DNA of 64,000 bases from Ziziphus jujuba (GCF_031755915.1 NC_083388.1:24145501-24209500), one strand, 5' to 3'. Shown: positions 1-13,568, counted from the stretch's first letter. The notes: a model not told the origin generated them from the sequence alone. Numbers and translations are program-made.

Positions 1-40
1 GATAAAAATAGTACTAATATCATCTGTCATATTTACTCAA

Positions 41-192
41 AGGTAATCACTTGTCCAAGAACTATCATATAATCACAGCAGTCCCAAGGACTATCTCACT
101 TGCCCAAAGGCTACCACTTGTCCAAGGATTATTATACTTGCCCAATGGCTATCTTTCTTGCCCGTAAGCTGTGATACTTGTCCGGATATATT
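41..192. repeat. Degenerate minisatellite, about 20-24 bp units
   Basis: About seven imperfect copies of a unit like CACTTGTCCAAGGACTATC follow each other, with CTTGCCC/CTTGTCC as the constant core. It lies in the same LTR part in which the relative at 11.4 kb carries a different 44-bp array, so this LTR region seems prone to tandem expansion. Confidence 0.6.
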
Positions 193-380
193 ATATGATA
201 ATAATAATAATAGAAATAATAAAAATAATAAAAATAAATAATGGCAATAATAATAATAATAATAATAATCATAATCATGATGATAATATTAGTAATAATG
301 AAAATAATTGTAAACATAATTCTGATAAATAATAATTGTAATATTAATAACAAGAATAATATTAATAATAGTAATGACAA
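190..380. repeat. AT-rich trinucleotide microsatellite (ATA/AAT)n
   Basis: Long run of imperfect ATA/AAT trinucleotides. The open frame on the minus strand here is a low-complexity Ile/Tyr artefact. Confidence 0.8.
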
Positions 381-1557
381 TAAAAGCAATTAAGTATAAT
401 GCTAGAAAATCAGGTTATAAATAGATAGAATAATACGAGATCAAATAATAATTTAAAATTGAAAAAAAAATATTATCAAATATACACTCGTATCAGTGGT
501 ACAAATGATACACCCCAACATGTTGCGCAATCCATTATTCCAACTGTCGCCAGCACCCTGCTAACAGCACCGGTGCTTAAACCGTCATCCCGGCCATGGA
601 GGGGGGCGGCTTATGGCCACTATATCAAACTTGCCTACCCTCAGGTCCATAGCAACTCACGAGAGAAATTACAACTTGCGCGCTTATGATAATCACATAT
701 ACAATACAAAACACCGGTACGTATATGAGTACATCTTAAAAACTATAAATTTGTAATATTATAAAATATAATCGAATTCATATGCTTTTATCAAATACAT
801 AAACAATAATAATAAATAATAAATAATTAAATATACAGATATATTCTTGATCATAATAATTTGATATAATTATTTTTCTCAAACCTTCAATTCAATTTAT
901 ATCAAACATATCATTAAAACCAAGTAAAATTTACACATAATTAATCCCACAATTTTAAATATTATCCAATAATTCATATATTCTCAAGTATCAAAATCTC
1001 ATAATATCGTTGGATTAAATACTTCCTTTCAAATCCATATACATCACATTTTCTTTAGACCATCATCATAATCCCATCAACTTAAATTCATCACTGTACA
1101 TCCATTAATAGATAAATAAATAAATAATAAACAAATGCATAAATACAATTTTTTGAGCTCAACAATTAATAGAAATATTTTCATAAATTTTCTTGAAATT
1201 TACTTGCACACAACCTCATTTAAATCGCATTGTAAAATACGTGCATATATTTGAATTCATAGATAACATTCTAATTTACATAACATTTCAACAATGATTT
1301 AACTATTAGTAACAAAATTCCATATCCATGAATAAATAAATATCTAAAGACATAAATATATTTACAGCCATATAAATATACACTTTTTATCGAATCCATA
1401 GAATTTCATATTTTCTTTGAAACAATCATATAATTGAATATAACAAAAATTTCAATAATATATATATATATATATGTTTATATGTTCGCTTACACTTATT
1501 CATATACGTATACACATTATTTTAACAATTAAGTAAATATATACACATGCTCAAAAA

Positions 1558-1565
1558 TTCCCAAA

Positions 1566-1596
<31 letters not shown>

Positions 1597-1612
1597 TATA
1601 TACATATATATG
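1558..1612. repeat. (AT)n microsatellite
   Basis: Alternating TA/CA-TA dinucleotides inside the first LTR. It generates a spurious Ile/Tyr-rich frame at 1547-1783. Confidence 0.8.
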
Positions 1613-3135
1613 TGCATACATATCAATCTAATGCGCATCAACATTATATACCCACACTTATGCACATGCACATATATATACATGAAACACATTTGTATTT
1701 ACAAACATACACATACACGTGTACATAAACAAGAATACACACAATACCAATATATCATCAATTTTTCATATTTATTATACTAGTTTATTCAAAAATGACA
1801 TCTTTTAAAATACTACAATATAATTTGCAATTAACATATCAATTGAAAGCTAAAGAGGTAAGGAATCCATTACTAACCTCCATTGGTCTCAATGTCGCCG
1901 GTGGTGGCCAATTTTTCTGTCGAAAGCCGCTGCCAAGCTCACCTTCTTCGTACGCCACAAATGAGCTCGAATCGAGGTAAATGGAGCCCACCATCAGCTT
2001 CAGGAAGCTCGAATTTGGGGAATAGGATCGAAAATTTGGCCGGAAACGGCCAAAATCCTGCAAATTGAAATGGAGCTCACTGCCAGATTTTATGGAGTTT
2101 TCCAGCGTGTCTCCGGCCATTTTGCTGATGGCAAGCACCACAGCGTTGCTGGTGTCATGGGTCACCAGTTAAACATATCGATGAGGCTTAGGCCAGCTGG
2201 ATTTATGGCAATTTCCCAAGATGAGCAACGGCAACACAAGGAGAGGAAGGGAGAGTAACCATGGGGAGGAAGAGAGGGAGAGGAAGAAGAAGCTTCACGA
2301 GAGAGAGAGAGAGAAGGGGGTATTTTCCCACGTGAGGGAGAAGAAAAGAGAAAGAAAAAGAAAAAGAAAAGGAAATAAACAAATATATAAAATAATATTA
2401 AAATAATAATATAATATAAAATAATAAAATGATAATAAAAAAATAATGTGATATTTCATTATTGCTGACATGTGGTATTTTTTTGTCGTGACACATGGCA
2501 TCCTTTGTAATGTTACACATGGCATTGCTGTTCATCACACTCACATATCGATAAATAGTAATAGCTGTCTTAGAAAACTTGACAGATCCGTAACTTTCAA
2601 ACCACATATCCAAATCAGGCGTGCCGCTAGTTTGCGAACTCGTATTGACGAGTACTCCACAATCATACATGAGTGATAACTCAATTTTTCAAGGATAAAA
2701 AGTCAACTCCGACACTCTCGGACAGTTCGGATCTCAACTTGTTTTGCTTGTAACTTTCAAACCGTATTTCCGTTTTCGACGTGCTACTAGTCTACGGACT
2801 TGGATCGATGTGAAATCTGCAATGGTACCTTGGTCAGTGCAAAATTCCCTTTTAAGCAAAAAGTCAACATTTTGACCCACTTGATCAACGGTCAAACTTG
2901 GTCAATCCTCGGTCAACGTGAAAATTTTTGACGTATTTCGGGACGGGGTGTTACAATTTTTCTTCTAGAAAGGGAAATATAAATATATATAATTTTCTTT
3001 TGCAGAACTAGAATTTGATTAAAAAAGAAAATAATAATGCTTAAAATACATATATATATATATATATATATATGTAGAGTATCAAAATTGCCAGGTCTCA
3101 CTTTCTGACATTAGAAAAGGAAATGATACATATTG

Positions 3136-3345
3136 GTTTTAATTTCGAAAATTGTGGTGATATATAATAGCTGTTTCTGGGAATGATATGTGGTCCTCTT
3201 AGCCTCCAACCCCTTTTTTATACATATTATGGGATGAGGGTACTTTCCTAATTTGGGGAATTATGGTGATATATAATAGCTGATTTTGGGAACGATATGT
3301 GGCCCTCTTAGCCTGCAGTACCTTTTTTATATGTATTATGGAGGA
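3136..3345. repeat. Direct tandem duplication, unit about 118 bp
   Basis: The block with GGTGATATATAATAGCTG, then GATATGTGG, CCTCTTAGCCT and CCTTTTTTATA appears twice, near 3153-3230 and 3271-3345. It lies between the first LTR and the start of the next LTR-like sequence. Confidence 0.75.
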
Positions 3346-3348
3346 TAC

Positions 3349-4110
3349 TGAAACAACCCGTACCAAAATACCTATATTGTACAAGTTTGACAAAGTTTGA
3401 TCAAGTTTGACCAAGTGAACAGTATATGGGTCCAAAGTTGACTTTTTCTATGGTTAATATTTTTGGTTTGACTAGTGTACCATTGTGTAAATCTTATCGA
3501 TACAAGTTTATACACTGGTGGCACACTAAATTTTGACTTACAGATAAAAAGTTATGGTTCTATAAAATTTCAAATATCAATTTTATATCAGTATCCAAAT
3601 CAGTCTCAGATTTTCGTCTGTTAGTAACCCAAGACTCAATATAAATGTTGGGAAGCATGCCTAACAGGAAACAAGTTTCAAAATACCCATTTTATCCCCC
3701 AAATCCAAGAAATTTCTCTCCAGACTCACGGATCCGAACCGAATCGTTTTGAACCCATTTACGCCCAACCGGGTCATTGTCATTTTGTCCAAATCCGGCC
3801 ACCACCTTAAGGCACTTGCTGTCAAACCTTGTTACCCACCTTGACACGACTTTGCTGGCCAAATTTCAGGCCAAACCGCTGGTCAACGCATCAGGACTTG
3901 CCATTTTAAGCCAGCGGCAGCCGTTTGGACTTTTTTGACTTTTTTAGGCCAACCCATACACCTCTCCCTCCATTTTTGGACCCTCTGAACTCATTTCCAT
4001 GGTCCATTTGCTATGATTCTATACCATTTAAGAGATACATTAACGTGGACTTTGACCCAGCATTGCAACAAATTTTTCGGCCACCGGTGACACTTTTTCT
4101 AACACCTAAT
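3349..4110 (+). mobile_element. Left part of outer LTR (interrupted)
   Basis: Starts TGAAACAACCCG, similar to the TGTAACACCCCG start of the complete LTR. It continues through the same kind of TTTGACC-rich segment and the 'reaction to GTTGACTTTTT' block. After about 4110 a second LTR start-like segment (TTGACCAAGGTTGA) follows. I infer that this outer LTR is interrupted by the inner one and resumes near 10333. Boundaries are approximate and I found no convincing TSD. Confidence 0.45.
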
Positions 4111-7100
4111 CCCAAACAACATTGGACTTTTTTTCACATTGACCAAGGTTGATCGAGTTTGACCGCCGTTGATCGAGAGGGGTCAAAATTTGACTTTTTG
4201 ATCTAGATTTTCTCTTTGACTGGGGTATCGTTGCAAAGTATGCATCTGTCAGGACCTATCCAAAATTCCTCACTGGAACCCTAGACAAGCCATGATCCCA
4301 GGGAAACCCTACCGGACCCTCCAATGAAAAATCCGACAGAATCTCTCCTAAGGGTTGGACTTACCACAAAATTTTTCTGCACGAAAAACATTTCTAGAAA
4401 CATCCCCTTATTCCTCCCACCTTATTACAATTTGTTTCCACAAATTTACAGCACTCCAAAATAATAACAGGGAATCAGTAAGCAATTAAACAAATATCTG
4501 TCCAATCCGTATACAGAGTATCATACAATTAAATATGAAATTAATACAATGACAGATGAAGTAAGACAAGATGGAGAGGAAAAAGAGAGGAAATGCTTCT
4601 TGGACTTTCAGCAACGAACGAAGACGTCGAGCTCACCCCTGGACGATCAACGTCGACTAACCTGAGCCTAGGGGAATGGAATTTTAAAATATGAAATGCT
4701 AATCATCTCAGTGAGTAACCCAATCTAATATACAATTATAATAGTAATAATAATTATAGTACATTTGATTAATTAAGAATAAATAAATAAATAATAATTA
4801 ATTGGAAATAATATTTTCTCTCAAAACCCTCAATATTCACTTCGTTGGAAAGGTTCTCCTTTTTAAAACATTTTCGCAAAACCCAATCTTTTATGCCCCA
4901 AAAATCAAGGAATAATTAATTTAATAAATAATTAAATAATCCAAATATGAATAAAATATAATAAAATAAATTCAGAATATTTCCATTAAAGAAATATAAC
5001 ATAAAAGTGAAATTCAATATATAATTCATAAAATTTGATTTAATAAATCAAAATAAACAGTATCAAAAATATAATTTAAATAATTACAAACAATCATGTA
5101 AAATAAGTGGTAAAAAAATACTATAATATTCATTTTGAAATATTCAATCAATCTATATAATATTTTTATGGCAAGATGCATTTTAAAAATATTAATTTAA
5201 AATAAGTGACATAAAATATGAATAATTATATTTTAAAAAATATTAATTGGAAATAGGTGATAAAATAAATTAAATACATTTAATTTAATGCTACTTTAAA
5301 ACTTTCGGATTTGAAAATTATATTAGAAAAATAATACTTGACGCACCACACTATATACCAATGATGCCCTACGATACCCAGCGTTCCGAGCACCGTCCGG
5401 CGGGAGGTTAAAGAGAGAAACTTGTATACGGTTGCTTCGGCGTCCCGATAGTGCCTCTGCTTAAACCGTCATCCCAGCCATGGAGGGGGCGGCTTATGGC
5501 CAATATCAAACTTGTCTGCCCTCGGTCCAATGGCAACTCACAGGAGACATTAGAACTTGCGCCCACATCTACATACACAGTACAGAACATCAGTATTGTA
5601 TGAGTGCGTCTAAATAAATAACCATATTATTTTAAAAATATAACAATTTTTCCAAAACTCACCATGGGAACCATACCATTTTTCAAATTCACCATTCCAC
5701 GTTTTTCTTTAATATCACCAGCATAAATCCATCAATAATATATAATTCTTTTTATATCATAAAATCAACTAAATAATATTTCAAGTGCATAAATATATAT
5801 TTTGAGAGCACCATAACTTAAATCAATATTTTTCTTGAAATCTTTAAAATCAAGTCATACCAAAAATAATATTAAAACCACATGAAATTCATATATTCTT
5901 AAAATAATGTAAACGCATTTATTATGCATCATAAAATCAACATCAAACTCAACAATAATTAATTAAAAACCTTAAACCATAATTCTTTTAGAATCCCAAA
6001 TACATTTTTTGCAACAACACATATATAAAAACTATTATAAATCGACATTGTAAAATTAAATGGAAATTCCTTCAAATATTATACATATATTAAAATTCAC
6101 ATGAAAACTTTCTAATTACACAATATTCCAACAATAAAATTTCACAATTATTAATAAAATTCCATCCATAAAATTCTTGAAATCAAAATATTTTTTTTAT
6201 GCACAAATAATTATAATTCATTCAATTTTGGCATCAAGATTCCAAATATAAATTTACTAAATATTCAACACATAAAACATATTCTTCAAATAACCAATTA
6301 ACACAAAATATATATATTTTTAATAGTCCCCAAAATAGTTTTGAAGGTGGGTCACTCACCTCGAGCACACAATCCAACCAAGATCATTCATAGGATCAAT
6401 TTTATGGCTCACACGTGCTTCTAGAACAACAATATTACACAACTCAAATAAATTAATATTTTATTTAGATATATAATATCCGATATCCGGGGGTTTAACA
6501 CAAACGGTGTCCAAAATTCGTAAATAAGGTATCAACGGAAAGCTAAGGGGACGAGGAATACGTTACCAATCTCCATTGGACTCAATTTTATCGGCATGGA
6601 CTGGCAGAATAGACAGGAAGTTTTGACCGAACTTCAACTTGTCGTATCTCTCAAACGACAAGGAATTGAGCTAATGGACCTCAAAATCGAGCTCTGGAGG
6701 TCCAAAATAGGTTGAAAGGAGTATCAATTTGGCCGGGTGGTGGCCGGATCGCCGACGGAGCCAATCTTGTCGTCGTCCGCAATGAAGCCCGATCCGGCCA
6801 CATCCGGCGACGGTTGGTCGCCATTTTCCAACTGTTGGTCGGAATCTTCCCCCTCTTCCTCCCCATCAGGCATGTGTGGCTTCATATGATTGGAAAAAAA
6901 AGAGAAACAGGGTGAAGCCGAGAGGGAGAAGGAAGGAAGGAGGAGGAAGGAAGAAGAAGAAGAAGAAGAAGAAGAAAAGAAAAAGAAAGAAATTTTCGTG
7001 TGTGTTTCCCCACATGAGGAAAAAAGAAATTTTTTTTTAAGTAATAATAATAATAATAATAAATAAATAATACTAAGATAATATAGTATTTAATATGGTT

Positions 7101-10100
7101 GACATGTGGCATCTCACCGTTGTGACACATGGCACCCTTTATTAAGTCACACGTGGCACAATGTTCACATATTTAAATATAATATTAAAATAATACTGTA
7201 TTTAAAAATTTTACAGGTACATAATTTTTCAACAAAATGTCCAAATCAGGTGTACCGTTAGTCTATGAACTCGTATCGAGGAGTAATTCACATTTGTACA
7301 TGAGTCAAAGCTCATATCCTCATAAATAAAAAGTCAACCCGGCATCCTTGGATAATTTGGACCTCAATTTATTTTGCTTATAACTTTCAAACCGTAGCTC
7401 CGTTTTCGACGTGCTACTAGTCTATGAACTCATGCCAATGTGTACTTCGTAACGGGACCTTGATCAATGTGAAATTCCACGAAAAGCAAAAAGTCAACAT
7501 TTGACCCCTTCTCGGTCAATGATGGTCAAACCTGGTCAACCTTGGTCAAATTTGAGAAATTTCCGGTGTACTTCGAGACGGGGTGTTACAGCATCGACCC
7601 GAATTCATAGACTAGTGGCACGTCTGAAACAGATATGTGGTTTACAAGTTATGAATCTGTAAAATTTTTTTTTAAATACTGTATTATTGTAATATTATTT
7701 ATATATGTATATATTTATTTTTATTTTCTTTTTCTTTTTTTTCCTTTTCCCCCACAGGCTTCTTCTTCCTTTCTTCCTTCTTCTCCTTCTCTCTTCATTT
7801 CTCCTTCCCGTCAATCTCTCTCTCTCCCTGCTGCATCTCTTTCGGCCTCTGCATGGCTACACGCACCGAATGGCTTGGTGGCCCATGATTGGACGAGTCC
7901 AGGTGTCAAGTCGCCGGTCGGTTGGCCAGTGGATGAGCCGGGATCGGCACCCAAAGCCAACGGTCGGTGAGGTGGTGGTTGGACGGTTTTTCGATAGCCA
8001 CCGGTCCTGTGGTTGATCTTTTCTCCTAGATTTTGATCCCTTGATTCCAAAAATAGCCTCCATTTGCCCAAATTCCGAGCCGTTTGTGAGATAGAAGAAG
8101 GGGAAATTCGGTCGAAATCTTCAGTCCACTTTCCGGCCACCTCTGGTCGAGTTAAGTCCAATGGAGATCGGTAACGTATTCCTTGTCCCCTTAGCTTTCC
8201 GTTGATACCTTATTTACGAATTTTGGATACCATTTGCATTAGCTCCCCCAGGTATCGTGTATTATTTACCTGAATAAAATATTAATTTATTTGATCCTGT
8301 GTAATATTGTTATTCTAGGAGTACGTGTGAGTCATAGAATTGATCCTATGGAGGATCTTGGTTGGATTGCGTGCTTGAGGTGAGTGACCCACCTTCAAAC
8401 TTAATTTTTGGGTGTTAAATTATATTTATTTTGTGATAATTAAATGTTTGAATTTAATAATTTTATGTGTTAATTGTTTAGTAAAATTATATTTGAAATT
8501 TTGATGGCACAATTTGAATAAATTGAAATGTATATGTGCATTAAAGCATATTTTGATTTTGATAAATTATAGAAATTCATTTTATGAAAATTTGATATTT
8601 AAAGAAATTATTATTTTAACATTTTTGATCTATTGTTGAAATTATTGTGAGTTTATTTCAAGCAATAAAAATGCATTTATATGGATTTATGAATTTTGGA
8701 ATTTTTATGTGATTTAATTATATTTTGAATTTTGAGGAATTGAAGGAATATTTATTTTAAATTATTGTTAATTTCATTGATGGATTTGAAATTGATGGAA
8801 TTTGGGCGATGGATTTATGACAATGATTTATAAAGGAATCATGGAAAATTTACGGGTTTAATTGGATGGAATAAAACCGGTGGTATTTATGAGATTTTGA
8901 GGTTTGAAAATAAATATATTGATTTTATGATTTTTAGATGCACCATACACGTACTGGTGTTCTGTATACCTGGATATGAGTAGCGCACAGGTTGATGTAA
9001 TTACTACGCAGGTGGGTGTGAGTAGCGCACAGGTGATTTATGGGGTTGTCCTGTGGTTGCCATCGGACGAGGGTAGGCCGCCCCTCCATGGTCGGGATGC
9101 CTGTTTGCAGTGGCGCGATGGGACACCACGCGACAGTATGTTGGTTTCTCTCTTTAACCTCCTATCTTGCGGTGCTTAGGATGCTGGGTACAGTTGACCC
9201 CACTGGTATATAGTGGGTGCATCAAATTGTTTTCATGACATGATTTTAAATTAAAGGTATTTAATAATGTTTTTATTATTTATTTAAATTTAAAAGTTTT
9301 ACACAAATTTTATGAAAATGTTATCGTGATTTTATTACCTATTCTCGTTAATGTTTTAAAAGGTAAATGCCTTGATTTTATCATTTAAATTGATTTGGTA
9401 TTTTAAGATGAATTCTATTATATTTTTATCATTTATTTTAAATAGATGTTTAAATTGATTTAAAATGTTTCTTTGATTATTTCATTGGTTTAATTAATAA
9501 ATTTTATAATTTATATATTGGGTTTATTTTTGTTTTTATACCAAATTTCTTTAATACAAGTTTAATTATGATTTTATTTTATTTTATCTAAAGATATTTT
9601 ATTTCCATTATAAATTTTGGATCCTTGAATTATTGTATTTTATTTGAAATTTTATTTGACTAATTGTTTCCTTGATTTCTGGGGTATAAAATATCGGGTT
9701 TTGTGAAAACATTTTAAAAAGAGAACATTTCCAACTGAGTGAATCGTAAGGGTTTTGAGAGAAAATATTATTTTTAAATATTTAATAATTAATTACTTAC
9801 TTATTTATTATTGATTAATCAAGTTTATATTATGGGTATATTATTAGTTAGTAGACTGGATCACTCACTGAGTTGGTTAGCATCTCACGTTTTTAAATTC
9901 CATTCCCTTAGGCCCAAGTTAGTCGATGTTGATCGTTCGGGGGTGAGCTCGATGTCTTGATTCATTGCCGAAAGTCCAAGAGGCTTTTGCTTTCCTTTCT
10001 ATCTTGTATTATTTCTTTTATCTTGTATTGTATTAAATTTCATATTCAATTGTACTAATAACGCTCTGTATACTATTTGGACGATTATTTATTCCATTAT

Positions 10101-10332
10101 GCACTGGTTCCCTGTTAGTTATTGAAATGATGAAATTTATGGTAATACTTTGTAGTAAGGTGGGAGAATAAGGTGGTGTATATAGAAGTGTATTTTCAGT
10201 ATAGGAAAATTGTGGTAAGTCTAACCCTTAGGGGAGGTTCTGTTGGATTTTCCATTAAAAGGTCTAGTAGGGTTTCCCTGATATCAGGATTTGTCCGGGG
10301 TTCCGGTAAGGGATCTTGGATGGGTCCTGATA
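4110..10332 (+). mobile_element. Middle LTR, split by the solo LTR at 4247-7590
   Basis: The segments about 4110-4246 and 7596-10332 are together the reverse-complement counterpart of the complete LTR. Matching landmarks are the CTCCATTGG/CCAATGGAG block (8155-8170 vs 6568-6585), the CACTCACCT/AGGTGAGTG block (8380 vs 6355), the GCCGCCCC block (9060-9110 vs 5460-5500), the GAGCTCACCC block (9940 vs 4630) and the terminal GGTCCTGATA at 10332 (vs TGTCAGGACC at 4247). The left end is truncated or diverged, so its exact start is uncertain. Confidence 0.7.
4247..7590 (-). mobile_element. Complete 3.3-kb solo LTR with TSD
   Basis: On the minus strand it begins TGTAACACCCCG (7590) and ends TCCTGACA (4247), the canonical TG...CA. 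The five bases GCATC directly precede it (4242-4246) and directly follow it (7591-7595), a perfect target-site duplication. There are no internal retrotransposon genes, primer-binding site or second LTR, so it is a solo LTR left by recombination. The size and TGTAACACCCCG start suit a Ty3/gypsy-like family, but without pol this is inference. Short frames within it are not genes. Confidence 0.85.
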
Positions 10333-12449
10333 CTTTTGGACTATAGTGACTACATCATTGCATTCTTTATCTCTTAGGCTTTCCATTGATATAAATTTTG
10401 TGAATTTTGGAGGTCGTTTGATATTTTTCTATTTTTAAGTGAATTAGTTAAATACCAGATAAATTCGGACAAATACCAGATAAATTCGGACTGTATTTGA
10501 ACAAAATTTGGTCAAATTGGACAAAATTGAAGTTGAATTAGTGAAATTAGACATTATTAGGACCCATTAGATGATTTAATTTTGAAAGATTAGTCTTTGG
10601 GTGAAAAGTCTCAATTTTGGATATCGGATCTTAAGGGTACGCAGTATAATTGGACCAATCAGTGTCCAATTTGTTTAATTTTATAGTTTTACTAATTAAT
10701 TTAAGATATTTGGTGTTCACAAATGTATTTGGTTTAGTTATTGGAGCCTGAGAAATATTTTTATTATATTACAGAAACTCATGTTAAGTTTGGAGGCGGT
10801 CCTACAGGATAGCAGGAGTTAGCATCTACAGTACTGTGAATGGTTATAATTTTAAAATATTTTGGGCATATAGTATAATATATATGTGGTTTGAATATTT
10901 TACATATACATATTGTTTGATTTAAATGTTCATTTTATGCATATATAAGGATCTGTTTTAATATATATGTGTTATCTGTTTATGTGACGTTTAATAATAG
11001 TTTTAATAGTTTCCAATTCTAATGAGTTATTAAATGAACTTGTGGTATTTAAATATCTTCGTATTTGAATTGAGATTTTAAATCATTTTGGAAAATAATT
11101 GATTTATGAAAGCAGATTGAAAATTATATGATTTTAAGCATATTCAAATATTTTATAATTTTATGTGTTTAAAATTGGTTTATGGTGAATATGTTTCACT
11201 GTGGTATTTTTGGTTTTAGCATGAAATGATGATTTGAAAATTTTGAAATATTTAAATAAGTGGTTGAATTTGAATATTAAATTATGATTTATGATATAAT
11301 CTTACAAGATTGTTTTAAGGATACTGTATTATTTATTTTTAATTGATGTACCATATAGTACCAGTATCTCGGATTAGTATTATGTTAGAGCACTCACGGT
11401 TTGTCCCGGTACTATGAGGTTGGGTTCATCCCACAGGTTATCATTGCCATGGGCCATGAGGTTGGGGTCATCCCACAGGTTTATTATTGCCACGGTGCTG
11501 TGAGATTGGATTCATCCCACAAGTTTATTATTGCTATAGACCGTGAGGTTGGGTACGTCCCAACAGTTTATTATTTCCACGATACCTTTCGTATATTAAG
11601 GGTCATAAAGTGGGTATATCCCATGGTTTATAGCTTGGCATATCGTATAGTATATTGTATATGTTTTGAATATATTGTTGGTTTTCAAATATTATGGTTA
11701 TTACTGTACTTTTTTAATTATATTGTGAAATTGTGTTTATAATATTTTATGCTCAATATTTATATTTTGATTAAGACATTTTATAATAGTACAATGATCA
11801 TTCACTTTATACCTTTTGAGCATCGATTTTATAATATTGAATGGGGTATAAGTTTGGGTTTTCTGAAATGATTTTTAAACGGGGAACCTTTCAAAAAAGT
11901 GGAATGAGAGGTCTTAAGAGAAAGATCTACATATTTTCCTATTATACTATGCCACTCATTGAGATTTATTTATCTCACATTTTATTTGTTTTAAATTCAT
12001 TCTCCTAGGTCTAGGCAGTTAGTAGCAGTCTACCTTGCACACCGTTTGTCACTTCTTCCTTTTCACAGCAACAACAGTATCTATCTTTCTTTATCCATCC
12101 CTATCTTTCTGGACTTGTTTATTATTTATTGTACTTCTAAACTTTGCAAATACTCTTAGAATGCTCTGATCTAATTATTGGACTTAGTAGAGATCATTTT
12201 ATATACATGTGTAGTTATGGCCTATGATACGATAGGTTGGTTATGAACTTTAGTTGTGGACTTTTATGCTCTTGTGGTTTTATCTATATATATATATATA
12301 TATTGAGGTATTATTGCTAATGCATGTTGTTCATTGTCCATGTTTTAAATGGGATTCCATTGGATATCCTTTAGGGATTGTCCAGTGGGACTTCACTAGG
12401 CGGGACCACTTGGAAAATCCTAGGAGGGTTTCCGGGATGGATCCTGTTA
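10333..12449 (+). mobile_element. Right part of outer LTR
   Basis: Diverged relative of the same LTR: CTTAGGCTTTCCATTGATA near 10374 (vs CTTAGCTTTCCGTTGATAC at 8190), the conserved CACTCATTGAG/CTCCTAGG(T)C block near 11950-12015 (vs 9860-9930), and the 3' block GGGTTTCCGGGATGGATCCTG ending near 12449. No coding sequence. It is probably the continuation of the sequence at 3349-4110. Confidence 0.6.
11405..11590. repeat. Four-copy 44-bp tandem repeat
   Basis: Four successive units share the core GAGGTTGGGTTCATCCCACA followed by GTTTATTATTGCCA. The fourth is the most diverged. They sit inside the LTR and create a spurious frame at 11401-11742. Confidence 0.8.
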
Positions 12450-13122
12450 GTACTTTCCTAATTTGGAATATATCCAGCACCACGTTTAAAAGAAAAAGAA
12501 AAAAAGAATATATATTTTATTAAAGCCATAAAGTTGTTGTGTTTACTGTTGAGTAAGAAACATGTCTATGGGTTGAAGCAATAATAAAAAATAAAAAAAT
12601 AAAAAAAGTCTATGGGTATTTATCAAATAAAGAAAAAAAGAAAAAAGAAAAATGTTTATGGGTCCTCATTAATGAATGAACTATCATGTGAAAGGTAATG
12701 TGCAAATGTCAGTTGCTGTACAGCTTTTTTTTTTTTTTTTTTTGGGTGAATTTGTTTTTTGGCAATTATATTTTTGGTGAATTGTTGTACATCTTGTTGT
12801 ATATATGTATGGCCTATATATACACATATTAGTAATGAATAAGTAATGGATACACACATTAGTAATGAATGAGTAATGGTTATGGGTCCTCTCTCTTGTG
12901 TGTATTTATATAAACAAATAAGTTTAGTCCAAGCAGTTGGTGTAATGTTATATATGTATTAATATTTGTAGAAGTGTATATGGCTATAATCTTAACAGTA
13001 ATATACGTCCCTTTGGACAATTCAATAACATTAATCCTGAATTCTAAACCTAGTGATGAAAATCTTCATCTCCAATTTATTAAAAAAAAAAAAAGAGTTA
13101 ATATAATTATGCCAAGAGGTTT
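12450..13122. other. Non-genic spacer
   Basis: AT-rich, with poly-A/poly-T runs (for example near 12724-12743) and repeated 'tctatgggt' and 'agtaatgaat' words. I see no gene. Confidence 0.6.
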
Positions 13123-13568
13123 TGTGACAGCCCAGACCATCCGCATGCAATATTATCCTCTTTGGGCCTAAAGAATCCTTTTACAACCCAGCCTTCAAGG
13201 TTTTAAAAGGCCTCTCAAGGGAAAGGTATCCACATCCACTTCTATGGAGTGTTTCGTTCCCCTTTCCAATCGATGTGGGACTTCACAATCGTCCCCCCTT
13301 GGGGCGTTCCCCTTTCCAACCGATGTGGGACTTCACAATCATCCTCCCTTGAGGCCCAGCTTCCTCACTGGCACATCGATCCGGGTCCGGCTCTAATACT
13401 ATCTGTGACAGCGCAGACCACCCGCATGCGATATTGTCCTCTTTGTGCCTAGGGAATCCTCTTACAATCCAGCCCTCAATGTTTTAAAAGGCCTCGCAAG
13501 GGAAAAGTATTCACGCCCACTTATATGGAGTGTTTCGTTTCTATTTCCAACCGATGTGGGACTTCACA
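13123..13568 (-). mobile_element. TRIM retrotransposon (two 165-bp LTRs)
   Basis: Terminal direct repeats 13123-13287 and 13404-13568 are both 165 bp. On the minus strand each begins TGTGAAGTCCCACATCGG and ends GCTGTCACA. The flanks carry a perfect 5-bp TSD, GGTTT (13118-13122 and 13569-13573). Just inside one LTR, the minus strand reads AGTATTAGAGCC, a diverged match to the plant initiator-Met tRNA primer-binding site, and the other side has a purine tract (AAGGGGGGAC). The interior of about 116 bp is far too short to code. An extra copy of the LTR end (CCGATGTGGGACTTCACAATC region, 13306-13341) lies in the interior. Confidence 0.9.

Larger units (their letters stand above)
1..2955 (-). mobile_element. 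Long LTR (or LTR fragment), cut by window start
   Basis: Read on the minus strand it begins TGTAACACCCCG at 2955 and follows the complete LTR at 4247-7590 block by block: the GTCAAA/TTGACC-rich start, the tracts with repeated ACATGGCA, the purine tract near 2230-2400, and the segment containing CTCCATTGG near 1880. It contains no gag or pol frame. The short open frames here (for example 1839-2165) are LTR sequence, not genes. The other end lies outside the window, so I cannot say whether it is a solo LTR or part of a full element. Confidence 0.7.

Noticed and set aside
7635..7970. 111-residue frame (and overlapping frames at 7705-8016 and 7811-8161)
   Set aside because: They lie within the middle LTR, overlap each other on both strands and are pyrimidine-tract translations.
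11401..11742. 113-residue frame with internal repeats
   Set aside because: Produced by a 44-bp tandem repeat in an LTR; the frame is not kept outside the array.
13123..13568. Cassandra-type TRIM (5S rRNA-carrying)
   Set aside because: The LTRs contain no 5S rRNA-like segment, so this is a different TRIM family.
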